Below are positions 1-8,859 of a stretch of 8,859 nucleotides of DNA, piece by piece. The position numbers and the translations under genes were made by a program. The stretch lies in assembly GCA_903844585.1 (NCBI GenBank), contig CAIMUD010000162.1:1-8859 (forward strand). Reading direction: 5' to 3'. Every line of letters begins with the position of its first letter. Position 1 is the first letter of the stretch. This DNA comes from an uncultured Actinomycetes bacterium (GTDB taxonomy: Bacteria > Actinomycetota > Actinomycetes > Nanopelagicales > Nanopelagicaceae). The notes under the pieces were generated by a model. It had not been told where the DNA came from and did no database searches. It saw only the letters and a list, made by a program, of their open reading frames with translations.

Positions 1-31
1 ACCAGTACTGCAGATCTTCAATTATTTTCAT
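1..31 (-). CDS. Possible 5' end of a further minus-strand gene, cut by the window edge
   Basis: Downstream of leuS an ATG at 31-29 opens a frame that stays open to the window edge and reads MKIIEDLQYW. A GTG at 55-53 in the same frame would add eight residues (VDCAQNPA). A TAG immediately before that GTG closes the frame upstream. No clear Shine-Dalgarno sequence precedes either start. In Streptomyces-type gene order leuS is followed by competence genes (comEA, comEC), so a gene in this orientation is expected here. Ten residues are too few to assign a family, and the frame may be open by chance. Confidence 0.25.
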   Translation of the reverse strand, partial: MKIIEDLQYW

Positions 32-87
32 GGCCGGATTTTGGGCGCAATCCACCTACGTTTAATGAAATATGGGTGCGCCTGTGG

Positions 88-2571
88 TTAAAGAACGATA
101 TTTACAAGCTTTGGAGCGCGCGCAATTACTTTGGCAGGCGTAGCACCTGCGAGTTCAGCAACAATTGTTGGGTGAGCAAGGGCCACTGCTTCAATCTCGG
201 CATCTGTAATAGATGGTGAGACTTCAATGCGCTCCTTGATCTTGCCGTTAATTTGAATTACAGCCTCGATGGCATCTGCAACTAAGAGGGCCGGATCAAC
301 GCTTGGCCAACCAGCGAGAGCAACAGCTGGCTTATGGCCAAGTCGCTCCCACATTTCTTCGGCGGTAAAGGGTGCAACAAGAGACAATATAATTGCAATC
401 GCTTCCACTGCCTCACGCACTGCAGGATCTGCAGCCCCTGGACCTGAATCAATTGCTTTACGCGTTGCATTAACAAGTTCCATAACACGAGCAACGGCTA
501 CGTTAAATCTAAACGATTCAACTGCAAAGCCAGCATCGTGTAGCGCTTTATGTGTTGCTTTGCGCAGTGCAATGTCTCCGGCAGTGAAATCCACGCCAGG
601 CTTTGATGTGACATCACCTGATAAACGCCATGCGCGAGATAAGAACTTAACCGAACCAGATGGTGAAACTTCTGCCCAATCCACATCATCTTCTGGCGGA
701 CCAGAGAAAACCATTGATAAACGAATTGCATCCACGCCGTGGTTTTCGAGTTCATCAGATAGGCGAACAAGATTTCCGCGAGATTTCGACATCGCAGAGC
801 CGTCCATTACAACCATTCCTTGATTGAGAAGGCGTGTAAATGGTTCGTTAAATCCGAGCATTCCAATATCAAATAAGACCTTGGTAAAGAATCGGCTGTA
901 AAGCAAGTGCAAGATCGCATGTGTCACGCCACCAACGTATTGATCAACTGGAAGCCATGTATCAATATCTTTACGTGAGAAAGGCTCGTTGTTATTTGTT
1001 GAAGATGGGTAGCGAAGGAAATACCAAGATGAATCTACGAAGGTATCCATCGTGTCAGTATCGCGAAGGGCTGCTCCCCCGCACTTAGGGCACTTTGTAT
1101 TTACCCAATCTGTAGCAGCAGCAAGTGGTGATTGGCCCTTAGGTTTTAGATCAAGTCCTTTTGCGTCCGGTAGTTTGAGTGGCAATTGATCTGCAGGGAC
1201 AGCTACTTCGCCGCACTTATCGCAATGCACGATAGGAATTGGAGTGCCCCAATAACGCTGACGAGAGACAAGCCAATCGCGCAGACGGTAATTTCGTGAT
1301 GCCTTACCGAGTTTCTTTGCCTCTAATTCTTTTGTAATGGCAGCGATGGCTTCAACTTTTCCGAGTCCGTTGAGCGAGGCTGAATTAACCATCTTTCCAT
1401 CGCCGGTAGTTGCAACACCTGTTGAGTTTGGATCTTCTTCGCCAGTATCAACGACTACTCGCACAGGTAACTTCATCGCGCGAGCAAAATCTAAATCGCG
1501 CTGATCGTGAGCTGGCACAGCCATGATTGCGCCGGTTCCGTAATCAGCTAAAACATAATCAGATGCCCAGATTGGCAACTTCTGGCCGTTAACAGGATTG
1601 ATTGCATAGCGCTCTAAGAAAACGCCAGACTTTGGACGATCAGTTGCGAGGCGATCGATATCGGATGCTGCCTTAATTTTTTCTAAGTAGCCAGCAAATT
1701 CTTTTTCAACTGATGTTCCAGAGGCCAATTCAGCTGCAAGAGCTGAGTCAGCTGCAACAACCATAAAAGTCGCGCCGTGCAAAGTATCGGGACGAGTTGT
1801 GTAGACAGTGACAGGCTCTTTGCGCCCTTCGATTTCAAAGACAACATTTGCACCCTGTGAGCGGCCAATCCAATTGCGCTGCATTGTTAATACTTTTTCT
1901 GGCCACTTACCTTCGAGTTGTGCCATGTCATCAAGGAGGCGATCTGCGTAATCAGTAATTTTGAAATACCACTGGTTGAGCTTCTTCTTTGTAACCGCGG
2001 TGTCACAACGCTCGCAAAGTCCAGCAACTACTTGTTCGTTAGCCAAAACAGTCTGGCAACCTGGGCACCAGTTAACTGCTGAATCTTTTCTGTATGCAAG
2101 TCCGCGCTTATGTAACTCAATAAATAGCCATTGGTTCCAGCGGTAATACTCTGGATCGCAAGTATTAAATACTCGGTCCCAATCAAATGAACATGCAAAG
2201 CGACGCATTGATGCTTTCTGCGTTGCAATGTTTTCATACGTCCAAATTCGCGGATCTTCATTACGTTTGATTGCAGCATTTTCTGCAGGAAGGCCAAAAG
2301 CATCCCAACCAATTGGGTGCATAACGTTAAATCCTTTTTGTACCCAGTAACGAGCAATAACATCGCCGAGTGCGTAGGCCTCAGCATGGCCCATATGTAA
2401 ATCACCAGAAGGATAAGGAAACATGTCGAGTACATATTTCTTTTCGCGCGCATCATCAGCACGGCCAGATTTAAAGGGCTCGATCTTGTCCCAAACAGGT
2501 AGCCACTTCTCTTGCACGTATGCAAAGTCGTATGCCGCGTGTTCGCGATCTGTATTTACTTCATTACTCAC
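88..2571 (-). CDS. leuS: Leucyl-tRNA synthetase (LeuRS), class I
   Basis: This cytoplasmic enzyme attaches leucine to tRNA-Leu using ATP and edits mischarged products. The 827-residue protein has the Rossmann catalytic signature [11 protein letters not shown], with HMGH at 59-62, and the second ATP-binding motif as AMSKS at 594-598. The CP1 editing domain is visible as TTRPDT (258-263) and [12 protein letters not shown] (345-356). Cysteines at 169/172 with 186/189, and at 450/453 with 494/497, look like two zinc clusters. The C-terminal anticodon-binding region ends normally. The start is GTG at 2571-2569. A TAG at 2580-2578, inside the upstream tRNA, closes the frame, and the next canonical start (GTG, residue 19) would cut into the [10 protein letters not shown] segment, which I recall as conserved in this LeuRS type. 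There is no Shine-Dalgarno site. The protein is shorter than the roughly 970-residue mycobacterial LeuRS and differs from it in motif, resembling the short LeuRS type of some other actinobacteria. Confidence 0.98.
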   Translation of the reverse strand: MSNEVNTDREHAAYDFAYVQEKWLPVWDKIEPFKSGRADDAREKKYVLDMFPYPSGDLHMGHAEAYALGDVIARYWVQKGFNVMHPIGWDAFGLPAENAAIKRNEDPRIWTYENIATQKASMRRFACSFDWDRVFNTCDPEYYRWNQWLFIELHKRGLAYRKDSAVNWCPGCQTVLANEQVVAGLCERCDTAVTKKKLNQWYFKITDYADRLLDDMAQLEGKWPEKVLTMQRNWIGRSQGANVVFEIEGRKEPVTVYTTRPDTLHGATFMVVAADSALAAELASGTSVEKEFAGYLEKIKAASDIDRLATDRPKSGVFLERYAINPVNGQKLPIWASDYVLADYGTGAIMAVPAHDQRDLDFARAMKLPVRVVVDTGEEDPNSTGVATTGDGKMVNSASLNGLGKVEAIAAITKELEAKKLGKASRNYRLRDWLVSRQRYWGTPIPIVHCDKCGEVAVPADQLPLKLPDAKGLDLKPKGQSPLAAATDWVNTKCPKCGGAALRDTDTMDTFVDSSWYFLRYPSSTNNNEPFSRKDIDTWLPVDQYVGGVTHAILHLLYSRFFTKVLFDIGMLGFNEPFTRLLNQGMVVMDGSAMSKSRGNLVRLSDELENHGVDAIRLSMVFSGPPEDDVDWAEVSPSGSVKFLSRAWRLSGDVTSKPGVDFTAGDIALRKATHKALHDAGFAVESFRFNVAVARVMELVNATRKAIDSGPGAADPAVREAVEAIAIILSLVAPFTAEEMWERLGHKPAVALAGWPSVDPALLVADAIEAVIQINGKIKERIEVSPSITDAEIEAVALAHPTIVAELAGATPAKVIARAPKLVNIVL

Positions 2572-2572
2572 G

Positions 2573-2645
2573 TGGAGCTAAGGGGATTTGAACCCCTGAC
2601 CCCCTGCATGCCATGCAGGTGCGCTACCAGCTGCGCCATAGCCCC
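2573..2645 (-). tRNA. tRNA-Ala (anticodon GGC)
   Basis: All 73 positions fold by eye into a standard cloverleaf. The acceptor GGGGCTA pairs with TAGCTCC and contains the G3-U70 wobble pair, the classic alanine identity element. The D arm is GCGC/GCGC around AGCTGGTA. The anticodon stem CCTGC/GCAGG encloses ATGGCAT, giving anticodon GGC (reads GCC and GCU). The variable loop is five nucleotides, and the T arm AGGGG/CCCCT carries TTCAAAT. The discriminator is A73. The 3' CCA is not encoded, since the base after A73 is followed directly by the leuS GTG. The gene lies 33 bp after the phosphatase stop codon and one nucleotide before leuS, so the three are probably co-transcribed at least in part. 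Confidence 0.97.
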
Positions 2646-2684
2646 GTTTGAATGCGAACTTTACCGCACGGGTTGGTCTTACCA
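2646..2684 (-). promoter_or_regulatory. Possible promoter for tRNA-Ala and leuS
   Basis: In the gap between the phosphatase stop and the tRNA there is a TAAAGT hexamer (2663-2658), which ends 12 nt before the mature tRNA 5' end. That would give a short 5' leader for RNase P to remove. A weak -35-like TTGGTA (2684-2679) lies 15 bp upstream. The -10 fits the actinobacterial TANNNT pattern, but the -35 and its spacing are poor. Read-through from the upstream operon is an equally good source of transcription. Confidence 0.35.
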
Positions 2685-3335
2685 ATCTGGTGCAACTGCT
2701 CCTGATTCTTCACCAAATACAGGTTCAGGAATGCTTCCTGCATTGTGTTCTGCTAAATGCCAACCTTTATGTGTTTCTTCTAATACTGACCAAGAAGCAT
2801 TTGAAAGTCCACCGATTTTTCCCCAATGAGAAAGTGGCAACTGCAAGAACGACCCAAGGATGCAACGAGCTGCGCCACCATGAGTCGTCACAACCAATAG
2901 CTGATTTTTCTTACCTTCAAGTGCGTCATAAATCGCCGCAGTTGTTCGCGCAGCAACTTCACTTCGCCTTTCTCCGGTTGTGCCAGCAGGTAAATCTTCG
3001 CCATCAATCCAGCGAACAAAGTTTGCAAAATCAACTTCGCGATTTTCGGCTCCTGTTTTGCCTTCCCAAATACCGCCCTCTGTCTCGCGAAGGCGTTGAT
3101 CAATTTTGACTTCAATCTTTACAAGATCTGCTAATTGTTTCGCCGTGTTTTGTGCACGGCCCAAATCGCTGGAAAGGATTTGCGTAGGTTCCATGCCAGC
3201 AAGAATTGCCGCAGCGTGCTTTGCTTGAAATTCACCTACGCGATTAAGTGGAATATCTGAATGGCCCTGAAAACGATTGACAATATTCCAATCGGTCTGG
3301 CCGTGTCGCCAAATCAGGACTTTATTTGAATTCAC
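2679..3335 (-). CDS. Histidine phosphatase (phosphoglycerate mutase-like), probable GpgP-type
   Basis: This is a 218-residue branch-1 histidine phosphatase that hydrolyses a phosphoester through a phosphohistidine intermediate. It has the RHGQTDWN motif, with R10 and nucleophile H11, plus N17, Q23, R60, the proton donor E84 (RLRET) and the second catalytic H152 in THGG. These positions match those I recall for mycobacterial glucosyl-3-phosphoglycerate phosphatase (GpgP, Rv2419c), and the LPLSHWGKIGGLSNASW segment (166-182) resembles that protein. Rv2419c also lies directly after nadD and rsfS. GpgP makes glucosylglycerate, a precursor of methylglucose lipopolysaccharides, but the substrate here is inferred and broader phosphatase activity is possible. 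The GTG start overlaps the rsfS TGA by 4 bp (GTGA), implying translational coupling. The protein ends with an acidic, proline-containing tail of unclear role. Confidence 0.93.
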   Translation of the reverse strand: MNSNKVLIWRHGQTDWNIVNRFQGHSDIPLNRVGEFQAKHAAAILAGMEPTQILSSDLGRAQNTAKQLADLVKIEVKIDQRLRETEGGIWEGKTGAENREVDFANFVRWIDGEDLPAGTTGERRSEVAARTTAAIYDALEGKKNQLLVVTTHGGAARCILGSFLQLPLSHWGKIGGLSNASWSVLEETHKGWHLAEHNAGSIPEPVFGEESGAVAPDW

Positions 3336-3703
3336 TTTGCAGCTTCTTCCTTAACAACATCAAGTTGAATATTAGGGCAGTCATTCCATAGGCGATCAAG
3401 CATGTAATAACTGCGTAGCTCTATACTCTGAATATGGACCACCAAGTCGGAGTAATCAAGAAGTATCCATTCATCGGTGCCTTCACGACGTGCAGGTCTT
3501 TCACCTGCTTGGCGCAACTTCTCTTCTACCTCGTCAGCAATAGATTGAAGCATCGGCTTATTCTGTCCAGTAACAATGAGGAAGACTTCGCTAAGCACCA
3601 TCTGATCTGAAAGATCAACTGCCACCATCTCTTCGCCAAACTTATCTGCGGCAGCGCGCGCTGCAATTTGCGTTAGTTCGATGACGGTTTTGCTAGCTGG
3701 CAT
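3332..3703 (-). CDS. rsfS: Ribosomal silencing factor RsfS
   Basis: This protein binds large-subunit protein uL14 and blocks joining of the ribosomal subunits, lowering translation when nutrients are short. The 123-residue length is normal for the DUF143/Iojap family. Diagnostic segments are VFLIVTGQNKPMLQSIADEV (40-59) and the C-terminal block EGTDEWILLDYSDLVVHI (74-91), followed by ELRSYYMLDRLW (95-106). The usual acidic residue before the tyrosine pair (REYYDLERLW in many homologues) is S98 here, a mild variation. The ATG start lies inside the end of nadD (11-bp overlap) and has a good Shine-Dalgarno sequence, AAGGAG, within the nadD coding sequence. The stop overlaps the start of the downstream phosphatase. 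The nadD-rsfS pairing is widespread in bacteria. Confidence 0.97.
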   Translation of the reverse strand: MPASKTVIELTQIAARAAADKFGEEMVAVDLSDQMVLSEVFLIVTGQNKPMLQSIADEVEEKLRQAGERPARREGTDEWILLDYSDLVVHIQSIELRSYYMLDRLWNDCPNIQLDVVKEEAAK

Positions 3704-4244
3704 AGAGATTGTGCTCCTTTATATATGCAGCCACCGATGGGGATACCGCTTGGCTCATTCCACTTCGAACTTCAGTTGATGAAACATCTAGAGCGTCAAT
3801 CTTATGGGTTGACTCCCCTGCGTGTTGCGGGCGATCAATGACAACAAATTCGACCATCGCCTTTAACTCCTTGGCACGGTGCCACTCATTTATTCGCTTG
3901 TATGCATCGCTTCCGAGAATCAAAACTAATTGGTGGCGTGGGTAAGTCTGCTTCACTGCTTCAAGGGTATCGATTGTATAGCTTGGGCCTTGACGCAAAA
4001 TTTCTATTGAACTTACTTCTACTTTGCTTGCTACCTCACTTGGTAAATCTTTAAGCGCAGCCCAACACATAGCTTTTCTTTGGGCACCTGTGGCAAATGG
4101 TGCGTGGTCTCGAAGTTGTGGATCTCCTGCTGGAACAACTAGAAGCTGGTCAACAATCTTGCGCGAAATAACTTGTTCTATGAGGTGAAGATGGCCCAGA
4201 TGCATTGGATCAAAAGTTCCGCCGTAGATACCAAGTCTTTCCAA
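3693..4244 (-). CDS. nadD: Nicotinate-nucleotide adenylyltransferase NadD
   Basis: This enzyme joins ATP and nicotinic acid mononucleotide to form deaminated NAD (NaAD), the penultimate step of NAD synthesis, in the cytoplasm. The 183-residue length is typical. The nucleotidyltransferase signature GGTFDPMHLGH is at 8-18, GPSYTIDTL at 86-94, and the second ATP-binding motif SSTEVR at 155-160. The start appears to be TTG at 4244-4242. The frame closes upstream at the TAA (4274-4272) that ends the small membrane protein gene, and there is no ATG or GTG between that stop and the GGTFDP motif. A weak purine-rich AGGCGG sits only 4 nt before the TTG. A TAGATT hexamer (4264-4259) could be a -10 giving a very short leader, but it is unsupported otherwise. 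Its neighbour ligA consumes NAD+, so the two are linked through the same cofactor. Confidence 0.97.
   Translation of the reverse strand: MERLGIYGGTFDPMHLGHLHLIEQVISRKIVDQLLVVPAGDPQLRDHAPFATGAQRKAMCWAALKDLPSEVASKVEVSSIEILRQGPSYTIDTLEAVKQTYPRHQLVLILGSDAYKRINEWHRAKELKAMVEFVVIDRPQHAGESTHKIDALDVSSTEVRSGMSQAVSPSVAAYIKEHNLYAS
3714..3719 (-). promoter_or_regulatory. Ribosome binding site of rsfS
   Basis: AAGGAG on the minus strand lies 10 nt upstream of the rsfS ATG (3703-3701), within the last codons of nadD. It is the clearest Shine-Dalgarno site in the window and supports the ATG at 3703 despite the 11-bp overlap with nadD. Confidence 0.7.
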
Positions 4245-4271
4245 GTCGCCGCCTATGTAATCTATTAAGAG

Positions 4272-4391
4272 TTAATTATCGAGACGAAGAACTACATAAA
4301 GTAGAACGACGAAAAGTACGAATACGCCTACTCCAAATTGCACAGGTGTTGCTGGCAGGCTGCGAGTTGTTTCTGCTGCGAGATTGAACAT
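4272..4391 (-). CDS. Small single-span membrane protein (39 residues)
   Basis: A short frame fills most of the gap between ligA and nadD. It starts at ATG 4391-4389 and ends at TAA 4274-4272. The protein begins MFNLAAETTRSLPATP, then has one strongly hydrophobic stretch, about residues 19-36 (FGVGVFVLFVVLLYVVL), and ends in RLDN. A charged or polar head with one transmembrane helix and a short basic/acidic tail suggests an inner-membrane microprotein; orientation is not certain. A TAGACT -10 hexamer six bases before the ATG matches the start signal of the cysteine desulfurase gene, which supports a real, leaderless gene. Small hydrophobic proteins next to nadD occur in other actinobacteria as far as I recall. 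The function is unknown. Confidence 0.72.
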   Translation of the reverse strand: MFNLAAETTRSLPATPVQFGVGVFVLFVVLLYVVLRLDN

Positions 4392-4400
4392 GGGAAGAGT

Positions 4401-4403
<3 letters not shown>
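4392..4403 (-). promoter_or_regulatory. Leaderless promoter (-10 TAGACT) of the small membrane protein gene
   Basis: TAGACT (4403-4398), then CTTCCC, then ATG. This spacing places the transcription start on or next to the A of the start codon, the hallmark of leaderless genes common in Actinomycetota. The first three bases of the hexamer are the ligA stop codon. No convincing -35 is visible. It probably also feeds nadD and genes beyond. Confidence 0.55.
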
Positions 4404-7491
<3,088 letters not shown>

Positions 7492-7495
<4 letters not shown>

Positions 7496-8625
7496 TTCCT
7501 ATTTGCTGCTCTTCCGCGTTCGATTACCTTCGGTAAAACCGAAAGTGCAAAATCAACATCGGATTCTGTGGATGTAGCACCGAGTGAAAAGCGAAGTGAT
7601 GATTGAGCAGTTACCTCTGTATGTCCCATTGCAAGCAAGACATGGCTTGGTCGATGTACGCCCGCACTGCATGCAGCACCAGTAGAACACGAGACTTTCT
7701 CTGAATCCATAAGTAACAACAGCGAATCACTTTGCGTACCGGGAAAAGTAACGCTGACTATCCCTGGTAGGCGCGCACTCTTCACACCATTTATATAAGC
7801 ATCAGGCACCGACGCAGTTACGCCTTCTTCAAACTTCTTACGCAAAGTCTCAATCTTTTTTGCGTCATAGTGGCTTGACTTCACGGCAGCAGCAAATGCA
7901 ACAATTGATGGCGCATTAAGTGTTCCGCTTCTAATTTCTCGCTCTTGTCCTCCGCCATGTAATAGAGCAGGAATTTCCATTGCGCGGCGCAGAACAAGCA
8001 CTCCGATACCAAGTGGGCCACCGACTTTATGCGCGCTCAGAGTCATAGCGGTAACGCCTAACTCTTTATACGAAAGTGGAACCTTGGTAAAACTCTGCGC
8101 TGCATCGGTGTGTACAAAGATTTCGCCTGCAATCTTTACAACCTCTGCTACTGGTTGAATCACTCCGGTCTCGTTATTTGAGTGCATGACAGAGATAAGG
8201 GCGATTTCACTTCCTCTTTTTGCAACTAAATCGCGCAGGTAAGCAAGATCAATGAGACCGTCTTTATCAACTGGAATTCGAACAATCTCCGCGCCTTCGT
8301 GCGCCTCTAGCCATTCAGCTGGATCAATTACTGCAGCATGTTCAATTGCAGAAATAACAATAACTTTCTTGCCGCTCTTCCAGTACAAACCTTTGATCGC
8401 AGCGTTATCTGCTTCAGTACCAGAACCAGTAAAGATGATTTCTGAAGGCTGGCAGCCAACTACTTTTGCAATCACTTCACGTGCATCTTCTACATCTTTG
8501 CGCGTTGCACGACCTTCTGTATGAAGACTTGAAGGATTACCAAGTTTTTTAAGCGATGCGTTCATTGCATCAAGTGATGCCAAAACCATTGGCGTTGTCG
8601 CCGCATGATCTAAATAAACGCTCAT
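7492..8625 (-). CDS. Cysteine desulfurase, NifS/IscS family (class V aminotransferase fold)
   Basis: This PLP enzyme converts cysteine to alanine and passes the sulfur on as a persulfide. The 377-residue protein begins [10 protein letters not shown], as is typical. PLP contacts include H96 (EHAAV), the NNETG motif at 150-154, D174 and Q177. The Schiff-base lysine is K200 in SAHK, followed by GGPLGIG. The [14 protein letters not shown] block is at 224-237. The reactive cysteine is most likely C319 in the STGAACSAG loop, with an additional C313 nearby. The start is ATG at 8625-8623, with a leaderless -10 signal and no Shine-Dalgarno. The gene overlaps mnmA by 4 bp, as an uninterrupted pair. In mycobacteria the matching gene next to trmU is called iscS, and in Bacillus a comparable dedicated enzyme is YrvO. 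I infer tRNA thiolation as its main job, with Fe-S assembly also possible. Confidence 0.97.
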
Positions 8626-8637
8626 GGGGCAAGTCTA
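8626..8637 (-). promoter_or_regulatory. Leaderless promoter (-10 TAGACT) of the cysteine desulfurase-mnmA-ligA operon
   Basis: TAGACT (8637-8632) is followed by TGCCCC and then the ATG, so transcription should start at or one base from the start codon. There is no recognisable -35 at the usual distance (AATGCG lies there). The arrangement repeats that before the small membrane protein gene, including the CCC immediately before ATG. Confidence 0.6.
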
Positions 8638-8640
8638 GAT

Positions 8641-8680
8641 GCAGCGCGAAGTAGCGCATTTCGTGCGCATTCTCGCGAGT
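8641..8680. promoter_or_regulatory. Phased GC palindromic cores between divergent promoters (possible operator)
   Basis: GCGC occurs at 8644-8647, 8654-8657 and 8665-8668, and CGCG at 8674-8677 inside the perfect palindrome CTCGCGAG (8672-8679). The cores are therefore about 10 bp apart, near one DNA turn. GCGCAT is a direct repeat (8654-8659 and 8665-8670), and GCGCA/TGCGC also form an inverted pair. The block covers the -35 regions of both divergent genes. Regulatory use is inferred. Confidence 0.3.
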
Positions 8681-8696
8681 AACTTGGTTCGGAAGG

Positions 8697-8709
8697 TATT
8701 CTCACGCAC
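8697..8709 (+). promoter_or_regulatory. Probable leaderless promoter (-10 TATTCT) of fabD
   Basis: TATTCT (8697-8702) is followed by seven bases and then the fabD GTG at 8710. The spacing fits a transcript that begins at the start codon. A purine-rich GGAAGG (8691-8696) precedes the GTG by 13 nt, too far for a normal Shine-Dalgarno site and overlapping the promoter, so leaderless initiation is the simpler reading. No clear -35 is visible. Confidence 0.5.
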
Positions 8710-8859
8710 GTGCTAGCAATTATCGCTCCAGGACAAGGCGCGCAAACTCCAGGAATGCTTTCGGCGCTTTTGGAAAATGCAGAAAATAAAGCCTTGCTGA
8801 TCCAATGGTCAGAAGCTATCGACCTTGATTTGGTTCGACTTGGAACAACTGCCGATGCC
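8710..8859 (+). CDS. fabD: Malonyl-CoA:ACP transacylase FabD (5' part, runs off the right edge)
   Basis: The enzyme moves malonyl from CoA to acyl carrier protein, supplying extender units for type II fatty acid synthesis in the cytoplasm. Only the first 50 residues are present. They include the family N-terminal signature APGQGAQTPGML (6-17), and SEAIDLDLVRLGTTAD (34-49) closely follows the same region of Mycobacterium tuberculosis FabD. The GTG start at 8710 lines up with the mycobacterial N-terminus. The frame closes upstream at TAA 8680-8682, with no other canonical start between. The active-site GHSxG motif would lie beyond the window. The gene is divergent from the cysteine desulfurase operon and is the only rightward gene here. 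A fabH-acpP-fabF run is expected downstream from actinobacterial gene order, but it is not visible. Confidence 0.93.
   Translation, partial: MLAIIAPGQGAQTPGMLSALLENAENKALLIQWSEAIDLDLVRLGTTADA

Noticed and set aside
32..87. Possible terminator after leuS from the GGCGCA and TGCGCC elements
   Set aside because: The arms are far apart, no compact stem forms, and there is no T-run, so it is not supported as an intrinsic terminator.
1..213. Plus-strand frame open from the left edge to a TGA at about 213
   Set aside because: It would overlap the leuS 3' end by over 120 bp on the opposite strand. The translation is rich in Trp, Asn and Cys without any recognisable motif beyond the leuS boundary.
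269..823. 184-residue plus-strand open frame inside leuS
   Set aside because: It is antisense to the well-conserved leuS C-terminal region. Its composition is Ser/Thr/Ala rich as expected from complementing coding DNA, and it has no motif or start signal.
2028..2525. 165-residue minus-strand frame within leuS
   Set aside because: It is in a different frame inside the conserved catalytic and zinc region of leuS and has no motif of its own.
2672..2684. Short hairpin TTGGT-AAG-ACCAA around the phosphatase stop codon as a terminator
   Set aside because: The stem is only 5 bp with a 3-nt loop, AT-rich in part, and no T-run follows on the minus strand. Transcription most likely continues into the tRNA.
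2648..3109. 153-residue plus-strand open frame opposite the histidine phosphatase
   Set aside because: It lies fully opposite a gene with all catalytic residues intact, starts beside a tRNA, and shows no domain.

Overview
The window looks like a chromosomal housekeeping segment from a small-genome actinobacterium, most likely a freshwater planktonic type such as the acI/Nanopelagicales lineage. This placement is an inference. It rests on moderate base composition by eye, very tight gene packing with stop/start overlaps, apparent leaderless start signals, a FabD N-terminus closely resembling the mycobacterial enzyme, and gene order shared with Actinomycetota (nadD-rsfS-histidine phosphatase-leuS as I recall from Streptomyces; cysteine desulfurase-mnmA-ligA as in mycobacteria).

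Layout: nearly everything lies on the minus strand and reads right to left. At the right end an 85-bp gap separates two divergent genes. fabD runs rightward off the edge, and a cysteine desulfurase runs leftward. The leftward series is cysteine desulfurase (7492-8625), mnmA (6422-7495) and ligA (4401-6425), joined by 4-bp ATGA overlaps. Next comes a 39-residue single-span membrane protein gene (4272-4391), then nadD (3693-4244), rsfS (3332-3703, 11-bp overlap) and a GpgP-like histidine phosphatase (2679-3335, 4-bp GTGA overlap). After these are tRNA-Ala(GGC) (2573-2645) and leuS (88-2571). A possible further minus-strand gene starts at the left edge.

Functional themes: translation and tRNA biology dominate (sulfur supply and 2-thiouridylation by cysteine desulfurase and MnmA, ribosome silencing by RsfS, tRNA-Ala, LeuRS). 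They are combined with NAD metabolism (NadD makes the dinucleotide precursor, and LigA consumes NAD+ to seal DNA) and the start of type II fatty acid synthesis (FabD).

The most noteworthy signals are regulatory or architectural. Two copies of a TAGACT-N6-ATG leaderless start signal occur, one using the ligA stop codon as its first three bases. The divergent fabD/cysteine desulfurase gap has leaderless signals on both sides and a phased set of GC palindromic cores between them. The leuS GTG start sits one nucleotide beyond the tRNA-Ala 3' end. A small membrane protein gene is easily missed. I see no mobile element, CRISPR array, prophage, defence system or clearly new multi-gene system.
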